Positions 38,650 to 47,598 of a stretch of 64,000 nucleotides of DNA are shown one piece after another (within the stretch, counting starts at the first letter, position 1; each line of letters starts with the position of its first letter). This stretch comes from Stackebrandtia nassauensis DSM 44728 (GTDB lineage: Bacteria > Actinomycetota > Actinomycetes > Mycobacteriales > Micromonosporaceae). A model generated the notes under the pieces. It saw only the letters and a list, made by a program, of their open reading frames with translations, was not told where the DNA came from and searched no databases. The position numbers and the translations under genes were made by a program. Location: the NCBI RefSeq assembly GCF_000024545.1, contig NC_013947.1, forward strand, positions 1,364,001-1,428,000, given 5' to 3'.

Positions 38650-39935
38650 CCGCTGTCGAACCGCGCTCGCGGCGGGGCCTGGTGGCGGTGCTGACGGCGC
38701 TGGCGGCCGGTTGGACCGGCACCCGGTTGCTGAACATCGCGATGCCGTGGTTCGTGTTGACCAGTACCGGAAGCGCCACCGCCACCGGCCTGGTCGTGTT
38801 CGCGCAGATGGGTCCATACGTGCTGTGCCAGGTGCTGGCCGGGCCGCTCATCGACCGGATCGGGCCCAAGCGGATCAGCGTCTGGGGCGATGTGACCGCG
38901 GCGGTGTTCCTGGCGGCGATTCCGTTGGCGTACCAGCTGGACGTGCTGTCGCTGCCGGTGTTGATGGTCCTGATCGCGTTGAGCGGTGCGGCCGAGGGCC
39001 CGGCGAACATCGCCAAGAGCGTGTTCATCCCCGCCGCCGCCACGGCCGCCGGGATGCGGTTGGAGCGCGCCACGGGTATCTCGGGCGCGATCGAGCGGAC
39101 CGCGTCCACCGTGGGCCCGGCGGTCGCGGGAGTCATGGTGGGAGCCTTCGGTGGGCCGTCCGTGCTGTGGGGCACCGCGGCGCTGACTGCGTTGTCGGGG
39201 TTGATCATCGCGGTGGGCACCGTCGATCCGCGGCGAGAGCCGGACGAGGACGAGGACGCCGACGCGGGGTACCTGACCCGGCTGCGCGGCGGTGTCGAGT
39301 TCCTGCGGCGCGAGAAACTGCTGCTGATGATCTCGGGCATGATCACCGTGACGAACCTGCTGGACCAGGGCTGGAGCGCGGTGATGCTTCCGCTGTGGGC
39401 CAAGGAATCCGGTTATGGTCCCGAGACCGTCGGACTGCTGTTCAGCGTGATGTCGGGGGCTTCGGTCGCGGCCAGTCTCATCGCGGCGGCCTGGGGACAC
39501 CGGCTGCCCCGGCGCACGGTGTTCCTGCTCGGGTTCATCATCGGCGGCGTGCCGAGGTTCATCCTGATGGCCTTCGGCGCTCCCTTGTGGCTGATCATCG
39601 GGGTGTTCGTGATCGGCGGCCTGGGTTCGGGCTTCCTCAACCCGATCATCGGCGCGGTGCAGTACGAACGGATTCCGGCGGCGAAGCTGGGACGGGTGAC
39701 GACGTTGACGCGTTCGATGGCGTGGGCGGGCATCCCGTTCGGCGGCCTGGTCGCGAGCGGGTTCGTCGCCCTGGCGGGCCTGTCGGGCGCGATGCTGGTC
39801 GTCGGCGGGCTCTACCTGGCGGCGATCCTGCTGCCGGGGCTGCGTCCGGAGTGGAAGCAGATGAAGCAGGCTCCGGTGCCGAAGCAGCGGGAACCCGAAC
39901 GCGAGAAGGAGTGCGTCGGTTCCGGTGGCGGATAG
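38646..39935 (+). CDS. Major facilitator superfamily exporter
   Basis: 429 residues with about 12 membrane helices; the loop after helix 2 reads AGPLIDRIGPKRISVWGD, the MFS motif-A region. The middle loop is acidic (RREPDEDEDADAGY). Such regulator-coupled members usually export drugs or secondary metabolites. GTG 38646 is translationally coupled to the ArsR gene. Confidence 0.86.
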   Translation: MTAVEPRSRRGLVAVLTALAAGWTGTRLLNIAMPWFVLTSTGSATATGLVVFAQMGPYVLCQVLAGPLIDRIGPKRISVWGDVTAAVFLAAIPLAYQLDVLSLPVLMVLIALSGAAEGPANIAKSVFIPAAATAAGMRLERATGISGAIERTASTVGPAVAGVMVGAFGGPSVLWGTAALTALSGLIIAVGTVDPRREPDEDEDADAGYLTRLRGGVEFLRREKLLLMISGMITVTNLLDQGWSAVMLPLWAKESGYGPETVGLLFSVMSGASVAASLIAAAWGHRLPRRTVFLLGFIIGGVPRFILMAFGAPLWLIIGVFVIGGLGSGFLNPIIGAVQYERIPAAKLGRVTTLTRSMAWAGIPFGGLVASGFVALAGLSGAMLVVGGLYLAAILLPGLRPEWKQMKQAPVPKQREPEREKECVGSGGG

Positions 39936-39947
39936 GCGAACCGGACG

Positions 39948-39980
39948 CGGGCGGGAGCGGCGAGGCGCCGCTCCCGCCCG
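39948..39980. terminator. 15-bp hairpin between convergent genes
   Basis: CGGGCGGGAGCGGCG (39948-39962), loop AGG, and its exact complement (39966-39980) lie between the MFS stop and the stop of the next, minus-strand gene. No T tract; likely acts in both directions. Confidence 0.65.
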
Positions 39981-39981
39981 G

Positions 39982-42543
39982 TCAGCGTCGGCGCAGGTGA
40001 ACCCGGTCGCGGATCGCGGCGTCCAGTTCGCCGTCGCGGACGAAGGTGCCCGGCACCATGAACCACGGCTGTTCGTCGTCCAACAGCTCCGAGTACACCG
40101 GGACGTATCCCCTGTCCCGCAACGCGACCGCGAAGTCGCTGGACAGTTTGGCGCGCGCGTCCACCGCGGCGGTGCCGTGCCACGGCAGCACCCCGGCGCC
40201 ACCCAGGTAGGTGAACCCCAGCGCGCCCGGACGCGGGTTCGGGGTGAGCCGCACCCGGCCCGGGAACAGGCTGGCGTCGTCGTATCCCAGCAGACTGTCC
40301 ACCGTGAGCACGGCCAGGTACCGGACGGTGCGGCGCCAGGTCTCGGCCAGCATCTCGGCGCGGTCGGCGCGCAGCGCGGCGTCCAGGCCGGGATCGAAGA
40401 GGTTGAACGCGTCGGCGTACACCCGCCGCGCCCATTCCGCCCGGCGCGTTCCCGGCGGCGGCGACAGCGGCACGACGTACATCAGCGACCGGAACAGGTC
40501 GGCGAAGACCGGCATCGAGGTGCCGTCGCCGCGCCGGTGACCGGGGTCGGCGTAGCGGCGGGAGGCCTGAGCCAGCATCGGCACCGGCCCCAAGCGGACG
40601 TCCAGTCCGGACAGCAGCGCGTCGATGGCGGCGATGTTGTCGTCGATCAGTGCCTCGCGTTTGGCGATCGCCTCGGTGCCGAGCCGCCGGGCCGCGACTT
40701 CCTCCACATCGGCCAGTTCCAGGTAGGCGTCGCCGCCGACGAGCCGGTGGTACTCGGCGAGTTTGTCGTGGTAGGCGCGCAGCCGCTCGGGCGGACGGGG
40801 CTGGAAGTGGTTGCCGTCGGTCAGGACGGTGACGCGGGCCCCGGGCGGATAGACGGCGCTGATCGCGCCCTGTAGTTCCCGCAGCCGCATCAGGGCGCCG
40901 AGCTCGGCCAGGTCGGGCCGGATCCCGGAGGTCTTGAGCGAGTTGTAGTGGAGCTTCACCGGGAAGCCGAAGGTCACGACCGGGATCGGCTCGCCCGCCG
41001 CCACGATCGGTCCCAGATCGCGCCGGGCGACGTCGAGCGAGTAGTTGCCGCGCGGTCCCTTGAGGAATCGTTCGCGGGTCACGACGTGGTGGACCAGCGT
41101 CACCGGGTCGGCGTCGCCGAGGGCGGCGGTCGTCGACGCGCCGATGCGGGCGGCGGTCGCGTCGGTGTGTGCGGTCAGCCTGGCCACCAGGTCGCGGGAG
41201 GCGGCCGCGTCGAGGTGGGCCGCGTGCGCGTCACAGGCGGCGCGGTTGTCGCCCAGGTGCGCCAGGTCCAGTTCGGCCAGCGACCTGGTGTCCGACAGTG
41301 ACAGCGCCTGGGACGCGGGAAGGGTGAGTCCGGTGCGCGGCACCGTCTCGAAACTGTGGACGGTCAGGGTGCCGGGATCGCCGGGTTCGTTGGCGTAGCC
41401 GGGCAAAGCGACGTCCACCATGGTGGCTCCGGGCAGTCGCCCGGCCAGAGCGCGGCGGTTGCCGGGCAGGTCGTCGAAGACGGCGACGATGTCGACGTCG
41501 TCGAAGGCGCGCAGGTTCTCGGACTTGTGCTCGCGCACCGGCCGGGTCCGGTCGTCGGGGGCCATCACCATGCGCGGTGAGACGACCCCGGCGGCGCGCA
41601 GTGCCGCCTCGGTGTGGCGACGCACCCGTTCCCGGCGCCCGGTGTTGAAGACGACCTCGCCGCCGCAGTCCTGGACCTCCCAGACGAAACGGGCCAGGCC
41701 CGGCACGGGTTCGTCCAGTTCCATGCGCTCCCACGGGTTGAAGAACTCGTCCCAGAACAGCGTGAACACCCCGTCGGGGTCCGGGTGCCGGTCCAACAGC
41801 CCGGTCGCCTCGCACCAGCGCCGCCACGCGGGCCGGTGGTACGTGGGCAGTCGGCCCAGGGCTTCGGGGTCGGCGAACTCGGCGATGTCGAAGCGTTCGG
41901 CGACGGCGCGCAGCGCGATGTGGCTGCGGCGACGCGGATCCAGCGCGCACAGGTCGACGTCGAGCATCACCGCCGGGCGGTTGGCGGCTCCCCGCCGCCA
42001 CCGGCGGGTGTGCTCGGCGACCTCGGCGATGACCGTGGTCAAAATGGAGTGCTGGCGCTGGTCGACGGTGTGGGCCAGACCGGGATCGACGGTGGCCACC
42101 AGCGCGGCGGCGTCGGGGCCGAGGAACCGCCAGTGCGGACGGAACCCGCCATCCATGATGGTCCCGGCCTCGGCTTCGCCGCCCTTGGACAGCCGGCGCG
42201 CCAACCCGCCGATCGCCGCGAACACTTCACCCAAAGCCTTGGCGGCGCGGGAATCCGAGACCGGGACGAACTCGATATCGGCCAGCACCACCCGGGTCGG
42301 GGTGTCCGGTGCCGGGGGCTGGATCCGCAGCCGGTCCACCGCCGGAACCAGTCCGTGGCGGTCCACCAGAATCCGGGTCACGATCGCCAGTGGCGCGATC
42401 ACGTCCTCGGCGCGGGTGACCGTGGTGGCCGAGGGGTCGGGGAACTCGGTGACGGTTCGCGACGCAGGGGTTTCGCTGAAACTACAGTGGATCCGCAGTA
42501 GCGGGTCCCGGCCGATGATCTCCGATGGGGACTGGATGGTCAC
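39982..42543 (-). CDS. HAD phosphatase - DIT1/PvcA isocyanide-synthase-like fusion
   Basis: 853 residues from ATG 42543. Residues 1-185 have no recognised domain. Residues 190-385 are a HAD module: VMLDVDLCALDP (Asp195, Asp197), VVFNTGRR (Thr301), EHKSENL (Lys340) and VAVFDDLPGN (Asp357/358). Residues ~480-830 match the DIT1/PvcA family: VVTFGFPVK at 522-530, PDLAELGALMRLREL, VYPPGARVTVLTDG at 564-577, and late RLTPNPRPG plus LPWHGTAAVD. Family members convert an amino acid and ribulose-5-phosphate into an isonitrile. No oxygenase partner (PvcB) is nearby. It diverges from a DUF4254-GT9-MFS operon and has a palindrome 19 bases upstream. Confidence 0.8.
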   Translation of the reverse strand: MTIQSPSEIIGRDPLLRIHCSFSETPASRTVTEFPDPSATTVTRAEDVIAPLAIVTRILVDRHGLVPAVDRLRIQPPAPDTPTRVVLADIEFVPVSDSRAAKALGEVFAAIGGLARRLSKGGEAEAGTIMDGGFRPHWRFLGPDAAALVATVDPGLAHTVDQRQHSILTTVIAEVAEHTRRWRRGAANRPAVMLDVDLCALDPRRRSHIALRAVAERFDIAEFADPEALGRLPTYHRPAWRRWCEATGLLDRHPDPDGVFTLFWDEFFNPWERMELDEPVPGLARFVWEVQDCGGEVVFNTGRRERVRRHTEAALRAAGVVSPRMVMAPDDRTRPVREHKSENLRAFDDVDIVAVFDDLPGNRRALAGRLPGATMVDVALPGYANEPGDPGTLTVHSFETVPRTGLTLPASQALSLSDTRSLAELDLAHLGDNRAACDAHAAHLDAAASRDLVARLTAHTDATAARIGASTTAALGDADPVTLVHHVVTRERFLKGPRGNYSLDVARRDLGPIVAAGEPIPVVTFGFPVKLHYNSLKTSGIRPDLAELGALMRLRELQGAISAVYPPGARVTVLTDGNHFQPRPPERLRAYHDKLAEYHRLVGGDAYLELADVEEVAARRLGTEAIAKREALIDDNIAAIDALLSGLDVRLGPVPMLAQASRRYADPGHRRGDGTSMPVFADLFRSLMYVVPLSPPPGTRRAEWARRVYADAFNLFDPGLDAALRADRAEMLAETWRRTVRYLAVLTVDSLLGYDDASLFPGRVRLTPNPRPGALGFTYLGGAGVLPWHGTAAVDARAKLSSDFAVALRDRGYVPVYSELLDDEQPWFMVPGTFVRDGELDAAIRDRVHLRRR

Positions 42544-42561
42544 AGCGGCACGGTACTTCTG

Positions 42562-42573
42562 GAAAGCGCTTTC
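42562..42573. promoter_or_regulatory. LacI/GalR-type palindromic operator candidate
   Basis: GAAAGCGCTTTC is a perfect 12-base palindrome with central CG, the form bound by LacI-family repressors. It lies 19-30 bases upstream of the HAD-PvcA start, in the divergent region 42544-42726. No LacI-type gene is present in the window. Confidence 0.5.
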
Positions 42574-42726
42574 GGTAAGGGTTCATGGCTTTAATCACAA
42601 AGGTCGGTCGAGTGCGAGAATCGTGGCTAAGCTGTGCCACTCAAGGGCATCGAGCGAATATTGTTGCTTTAGGACAGACGTGTGTGGACTGTTTGACGGA
42701 CCGCCGTCGACGGAGGTTGGGATTCT

Positions 42727-43269
42727 GTGACCGAGGGCGCCACGACGACGCGATCACCACTGCCGAGCGGTGGGATGCTGTTGACCCACCTGGACTCCGA
42801 GACCGAACCCGCCGGTGGCGAACCGGGCCGGGTGGTGTCGGTGGCCAGACGCCTGCGCGCGCACCACGACGAGCAGTGGCAGGCCGAGGACCTGTCCCGC
42901 GACGCCGCCGACGATGACGCCGTGGTCGCCAAGGTCAAGCGCCGCATCGACGGCATGAACGTGGAACGCAGCCGCATGTTCGACGAACTCGACGCCTGGC
43001 TGTCGGGCGAGCTGGTCCAGAACCCGGACGCCGCGCCGCACACCGAGACGATCGGCTCGGTCGTGGACCGGATCTGCATCGCCTGGGTGCGCGCCGATCG
43101 CCTGTCCCGCAAGCCGAACGCCGAGGCCATGGCGGTCGCGGCACGTCGCCAGCTGACCGAACTGGCCGCCGCCTACGACCAGCTGGTGTCCGAGGTGCTC
43201 ACCGGACGGCGCCGGGTGCCCGACTGGCGGGCCCTGAAGTCGTACGGCGCCGGGGACGACCGGGGATGA
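42727..43269 (+). CDS. DUF4254-like protein
   Basis: 180 residues from GTG 42727. Charged and helical; the segment ERSRMFDELDAWLSGEL followed by HTETIGSVVDRICIAWVRADRL matches my memory of DUF4254, a family often found beside glycosyltransferase family 9 genes. Its stop overlaps the GT9 start by four bases (ATGA). Role unknown, presumably tied to the glycosyltransferase. Confidence 0.68.
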   Translation: MTEGATTTRSPLPSGGMLLTHLDSETEPAGGEPGRVVSVARRLRAHHDEQWQAEDLSRDAADDDAVVAKVKRRIDGMNVERSRMFDELDAWLSGELVQNPDAAPHTETIGSVVDRICIAWVRADRLSRKPNAEAMAVAARRQLTELAAAYDQLVSEVLTGRRRVPDWRALKSYGAGDDRG

Positions 43270-44450
43270 GCTTCGAGGGCTGGCGGATCCGGCCGGTGGC
43301 GACCTGGCGCGGCGGGCCGCCGCGGCTGCCGCACGACCAGCTCCCCATCGGACGGACGCTGCCCTACCGGCGCGCCGCCGGTGCCGGACCGTCTGGGCCG
43401 ACCGAGCTGTACACCCACGTCATCGAGTGCGGTTGGCGCGCCGAGTTCCTGGTCCGCTCGAAGATCCCGGCGGGACCGCCCACCGAACCGGCCCGGCTGG
43501 GGGACCTGCTGCTGTCGATGGCGACGGTGCGGGCCCTGACCGAGGCGTTCCCCGACGAACGTCCCGTCTATCGCGGGGACCGGGGCGCGCTGATGAGCCG
43601 CTGCGAACTCGACCTGGACATCGGCGAGACCGCCGACGGCTCCACGGTGTCCACCGACGGCGGTGCCGTGCAACGTCTTGAGGTGCGCCCGGTGCGTCCG
43701 CCCCGGTGGGTCGGCTGGCCCGAAGCCCCCGACCGCATGACCACGGTGATGCCGATCTGGCTCGACGACACCGGCAACGGCGTCGACGTGCACGCCGCCA
43801 TGCCGTCGCGCTACTACCTCCAGATCGAACAGGACCTCGGCATCCGGCTGCCCGCCGACGCCGGACCGGTGGCGCCGCGTTACCGGTCGACGGTGGGCTC
43901 AGCCGAACCGGGCCACACGGTGTTCGTTGCCACCACGTCCAGCCCGGACGGCAAGGACTTCGGCATCGACGGTTTCGCCGCCGTGGCAAGAGAACTGGCC
44001 GCGCTGTCGCCACGGGCGTCGCGGTTCACGTTGCTCAGCAACGAACTGGACAACGGCACCCGCGTCGGCGACGGCGGCCTGATCGAGATCGTCAACGGCA
44101 TGGACGCCGCCGAGTGCGTCGACCTGTTCGCCTCGGCCGAACTGGTCGTCGGCAACGACACCGGACTGACCCACCTGGCCGCGCTGTCGCTGCGCCCGGA
44201 CGGCACCGGCCCCGAGGTCATCAGCCTGTACAACATCTTCAGTCCGCTGGCCTGGACCACGGCCTCGCCGCGTCACCACGCGGTGGCCACCCGGCTGTCG
44301 CAGCAGTTCGCGCTGTCGGACGTCAACATCTACCTCAACCAGTCCGGCGAGTTCGTCGACCCGGCGGCCTGGGCCGACGCGGGCTCGATGCGGACGGTTC
44401 CCGCCGAGGTCGTGGCCCGCTTCGCCGCCGAGTGCGCGGGCTGGCGGTGA
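43266..44450 (+). CDS. Glycosyltransferase family 9 (heptosyltransferase-like)
   Basis: 394 residues. The C-terminal nucleotide-sugar site reads SAELVVGNDTGLTHLAALS near residue 290, the GT9 signature. The N-terminal ~60 residues (RIRPVATWRGGPPRLPHDQL) are an extension. LPS heptose is not expected in a Gram-positive cell, so the acceptor may be a secondary metabolite or wall glycan. Next gene starts two bases after the stop. Confidence 0.78.
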   Translation: MSFEGWRIRPVATWRGGPPRLPHDQLPIGRTLPYRRAAGAGPSGPTELYTHVIECGWRAEFLVRSKIPAGPPTEPARLGDLLLSMATVRALTEAFPDERPVYRGDRGALMSRCELDLDIGETADGSTVSTDGGAVQRLEVRPVRPPRWVGWPEAPDRMTTVMPIWLDDTGNGVDVHAAMPSRYYLQIEQDLGIRLPADAGPVAPRYRSTVGSAEPGHTVFVATTSSPDGKDFGIDGFAAVARELAALSPRASRFTLLSNELDNGTRVGDGGLIEIVNGMDAAECVDLFASAELVVGNDTGLTHLAALSLRPDGTGPEVISLYNIFSPLAWTTASPRHHAVATRLSQQFALSDVNIYLNQSGEFVDPAAWADAGSMRTVPAEVVARFAAECAGWR

Positions 44451-44451
44451 C

Positions 44452-46062
44452 ATGATCCTGTCCCGGGACCTGCGCGGTCTCACCATCACCCTGGCGCTGC
44501 GCGGTTTCGCGCTCGGCCTCGTCAACGTCTTCGTGCCGCTGCTGATGATCAAGCAGGGCGCGGCACTGTGGAACATCTGTCTGTTCTATGTGATCTATTC
44601 GCTGTGCAAGATGGCGGTCAACTACCCGAGCATCGTGCTGATCGAACGCCTCAACCCGGCCTTCGGGCTCAACGCCGCGCTGGTCGCCTCCGCTGCGTAC
44701 CTGGTGCTGCTCAACGTCTACGTCGGCGGCGGCGCCTGGGCGGTGTGGGTGGCTCCGGCGGCGCTGGCGCTGATGAACGCGTTCCTGTGGAACTCGCAGC
44801 ACGTCCACATCGCCCGCGCCCTGGACGGCCTCCGGCGCGGCCGCGACATGGCCGCGCTCAACGTCGTGGTGCAGGCCGCCACCATCGCGGCCCCGCCGAT
44901 CGGCGCGGGCATCGTCGTCCTGTGGGGACAGCAGGCACTGCTGTACGCGGCCCTGGCGGTGGTGCTGGCCGCCGTCGCCCCGGCCCGCGCGGCCCGCCGA
45001 CTCCCGAACCGGGAGGTGCCCTCGGTGACCACCCGGATCCGGCCGCCCCACCGCGATCTGGCCGCCAACTTCGCCTTCAACGTCGGTGCCCTGAGCCATT
45101 TCGTGGTGTGGCCGGTCTACCTGGCCATCGTGTTCACCGACTTCGCCGCGATCGGCGTGGTCAGCGCCATCGGCGAGGTGCTGGGCCTGCTGCTGTTGTT
45201 CGTCGCCGGACGGCGCGGCGACCGGGGCGGCACCCGCCGGGTGCTCACCGAGGGCACCGTGGCGGTCGCGGTCACCCATCTGCTGCGGCTGTTGGCGCTC
45301 AACCCGATCACGATCACCCTGACCGGCGGCTTCGCCCGCGCCGCCCTCGACCATCAGAAGGTGCCATGGGTCAGCACCTACTACACCCACGCCAAACGCT
45401 ACGGGGCCCGGTACGTGTGGCGGATGGAGTTGATGGGCGACATCGCCTACCTGTGCGTGTGGACGGCGCTGCTGGCCGGTGCGCTCACCATCGACTCGCC
45501 CCGGGCGTTCTTCGCGGTCGCGTTCGTGGGCGCGGCGGTGGTGTCGCTGGGGTGCCTGGCCATCAACCCCGACGCGAAGGCCCGCGACCGCGCCGTCGAG
45601 GCGACCGCGTCGGCGCGGTTACGCCACCGCGATCGCCTGTCATGCGAGGCACGGTGTCCGGCATCGGTGACTTCGCCAACCGGTCAACGTGGCGGGTTGC
45701 CGGAACCGTCCAGTTCGGCCAGTTCCGCCGCGCTGAGGATCACCGTCGAGGCGGCGGCCGAGTCGCGGATCGTCTCGGGACGGCTGGCCCCCGGGATCGG
45801 GATGACGACCGGCGAGGTGGCCAGCAGCCAGGCCAGGCAGACGCGCTGCGGGCTGACGCCGTGGGCGGCGGCGATCCGGTGGAACGCGGCGTACCTGTCG
45901 TCGCTTCGCTGCCCCGAGGGACCGTCCAGACTGCTGCGTGAGATCCCGCCCAGCGGACTCCACGGCAGGAACGCCAGACCCAGTTCCTCGCACAGCCGCA
46001 ACTCGGCGCGAACGTCGGCGGCCGAACCGATCGACGCGTCGAACAGCACTTCGGGTGAGTAG
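44452..46062 (+). CDS. MFS-like transporter, 3' end running antisense into the next gene
   Basis: 536 residues in the open frame, but transporter-like sequence ends near residue 395 (LGCLAINPDAKARDRAVE, about 45600). About 11 helices precede that point. The remaining 140 residues are Ser/Ala/Arg-rich and are simply the reverse of the convergent aldo/keto reductase. The ancestral stop was therefore lost, by frameshift or mutation, or the true end is different. A neighbouring frame stops at 45670. It is last in the DUF4254-GT9 operon and may export its product. Confidence 0.7.
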   Translation: MILSRDLRGLTITLALRGFALGLVNVFVPLLMIKQGAALWNICLFYVIYSLCKMAVNYPSIVLIERLNPAFGLNAALVASAAYLVLLNVYVGGGAWAVWVAPAALALMNAFLWNSQHVHIARALDGLRRGRDMAALNVVVQAATIAAPPIGAGIVVLWGQQALLYAALAVVLAAVAPARAARRLPNREVPSVTTRIRPPHRDLAANFAFNVGALSHFVVWPVYLAIVFTDFAAIGVVSAIGEVLGLLLLFVAGRRGDRGGTRRVLTEGTVAVAVTHLLRLLALNPITITLTGGFARAALDHQKVPWVSTYYTHAKRYGARYVWRMELMGDIAYLCVWTALLAGALTIDSPRAFFAVAFVGAAVVSLGCLAINPDAKARDRAVEATASARLRHRDRLSCEARCPASVTSPTGQRGGLPEPSSSASSAALRITVEAAAESRIVSGRLAPGIGMTTGEVASSQARQTRCGLTPWAAAIRWNAAYLSSLRCPEGPSRLLREIPPSGLHGRNARPSSSHSRNSARTSAAEPIDASNSTSGE

Positions 46063-46607
46063 CGGTTCTGCACCGACGCCAACCGGTCGCCGAGCAGTTC
46101 GTGGGCCCGCGAGATCTGAGTCGCATCGACATTGGACAGACCGATGCGCTGGATCTTGCCCTCGGTGTGCAGGGCGTCCAGGACACCCAGGGTCTCGTCC
46201 CAGTCGGCGCCCAGCGGCGGTTTGTGCAGCTGGTAGAGCGCGATCGACTCGACGCCCAGCCGCGCCAGCGAATCCTCACACGCGCGCTTCAACGCGGCCG
46301 GGGAGTCGAGGACCAGCCAGGAGCCGTCGGCGCCCCGGGCCCGGCCGCCCTTGGTGGTGACGTGAACGGAGTCGCGCGAACCGGCGTACCCGGCCAGCGC
46401 CCGGGCGATGAGCAGTTCGTTGTGCCCGGGTTCCTCGCCGGGGCGGTAGTACGAGTCGGCGGTGTCGATGAGCGTCACCCCGGCGTCGAGGGCGGCGTGG
46501 ATCGTGGCGATCGCCCGAGCCTCGTCCGGTCTGCCCTCTATGGACAACGGCATCGCGCCGAGCCCGATCTCGCCGACGGCGAGGGTTCCGATGTTCCTGT
46601 CGCGCAT
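45684..46607 (-). CDS. Aldo/keto reductase
   Basis: 307 residues from ATG 46607 (AAAGGTGATC upstream). NADPH-dependent carbonyl reductase on a TIM barrel. GVTLIDTADSYY contains the catalytic Asp and Tyr; TTKGGRARG holds the catalytic Lys; IALYQLHKPP has the His. C-terminal WLLATSPVVIPIPGASRPE binds NADP. It lies five bases after the stop of the epimerase gene and is probably co-transcribed. Confidence 0.9.
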   Translation of the reverse strand: MRDRNIGTLAVGEIGLGAMPLSIEGRPDEARAIATIHAALDAGVTLIDTADSYYRPGEEPGHNELLIARALAGYAGSRDSVHVTTKGGRARGADGSWLVLDSPAALKRACEDSLARLGVESIALYQLHKPPLGADWDETLGVLDALHTEGKIQRIGLSNVDATQISRAHELLGDRLASVQNRYSPEVLFDASIGSAADVRAELRLCEELGLAFLPWSPLGGISRSSLDGPSGQRSDDRYAAFHRIAAAHGVSPQRVCLAWLLATSPVVIPIPGASRPETIRDSAAASTVILSAAELAELDGSGNPPR

Positions 46608-46612
46608 GCCGA

Positions 46613-47515
46613 TCACCTTTCGTGTGTGAGTTCGCCGATGGCGTCGGGCAGCCAGTCGGTGAGCCGGGAGAACCGGAAACCGAGCCGTTCGGCGCGGGAA
46701 TTGTCCATCGCGTAGTACGTCGGGAACGAGTACGGCGAAGCCGTCGTGTCCGGTGCCACGGTGCGAAACCGCGGCGGGGCCTCGGACGGAATGGATTCGG
46801 TGAGCTGCCGCGCGGTCAGTTCCCCGTGCGAGGCCGCGTTGACGGGACCGGTGAAGTCGGCGAAAGCCGCCCACGCCAGGAACTCCGCGATCTCGTCCAC
46901 GTTGATGAACGTGGCCGCGAACTCCGGCGCGTGGACGTCGACCGGTTCACCGGCGCGTACCCGGTCCACATAGTGCGCCAGTCGTCCGGTGAAGTCCTCG
47001 GCGCCGCCGCCCAGCACGTGCGCGCTGCGGACCGACGCGAAGTCGAACGGCGCCTTCGCGGTGAACACCGCCTCGGCCTGCTGCTTGGCCTCGCCGTAGT
47101 GGGCCTCCAGGTAGTCCTCGTCGTCCCAGGGAGCCGCGAAGTCCATAATGCTGGGATCCAGTGAGACGGACGACTCGGACAGCGCCGCGCCCGCGCCCGG
47201 TCGCGCGATCCCCGCGTACACCTCGACCGTCGAGGTCATGACGTACCTGGCCGTGCGGTCGGCGAAGACCGACGCGGCCACGGCCGCCTGCGTCGGCGTG
47301 TAACACACCTGGTCGACGACCACGTCGAACGTCCGGTCGCCGAGCGCGGCCAGCAGTCGCCCCTCGTCGGAACGATCGGCGACCAGCCGGGTCGCGCCCG
47401 CCGGTGCGGGCGCCGAACCCCGGTTGACGACCGTGACCCGCGCGTCGGCCGCCAGCAGCCGCTCGATCAGCCGTTTCCCGAAGTACCGGCTGCCGCCGAT
47501 GACGCAGACGTCCAT
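46613..47515 (-). CDS. NAD-dependent epimerase/dehydratase-like protein
   Basis: 300 residues from ATG about 47515. Extended SDR Rossmann fold: VIGGSRYFGKRLIERLL at the N-terminus, VMTSTVEVYAG (Ser/Thr strand), then HYGEAKQQAE with Tyr-x-x-x-Lys. FINVDEIAEFLAWAA is also typical. Substrate unknown. It diverges from the Lrp-type regulator across about 80 bases. Confidence 0.82.
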   Translation of the reverse strand: MDVCVIGGSRYFGKRLIERLLAADARVTVVNRGSAPAPAGATRLVADRSDEGRLLAALGDRTFDVVVDQVCYTPTQAAVAASVFADRTARYVMTSTVEVYAGIARPGAGAALSESSVSLDPSIMDFAAPWDDEDYLEAHYGEAKQQAEAVFTAKAPFDFASVRSAHVLGGGAEDFTGRLAHYVDRVRAGEPVDVHAPEFAATFINVDEIAEFLAWAAFADFTGPVNAASHGELTARQLTESIPSEAPPRFRTVAPDTTASPYSFPTYYAMDNSRAERLGFRFSRLTDWLPDAIGELTHER

Positions 47516-47598
47516 GTGCCCTCCTGTCGATCCGGCGGCCGACCGCCGCCCCGACCCACAAGTGTTATGGTCGATCCGGGAAATCGGAAGGGACAATC

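Noticed and set aside
39982-42543. Complete PvcAB-type isonitrile cluster
   Set aside because: No Fe/2-oxoglutarate oxygenase, P450 or NRPS gene lies within the window, so only a PvcA-like enzyme can be claimed.
43266-44450. Lipopolysaccharide heptosyltransferase role for the GT9 gene
   Set aside because: The organism is a Gram-positive actinobacterium by all other genes, and no LPS genes are present.
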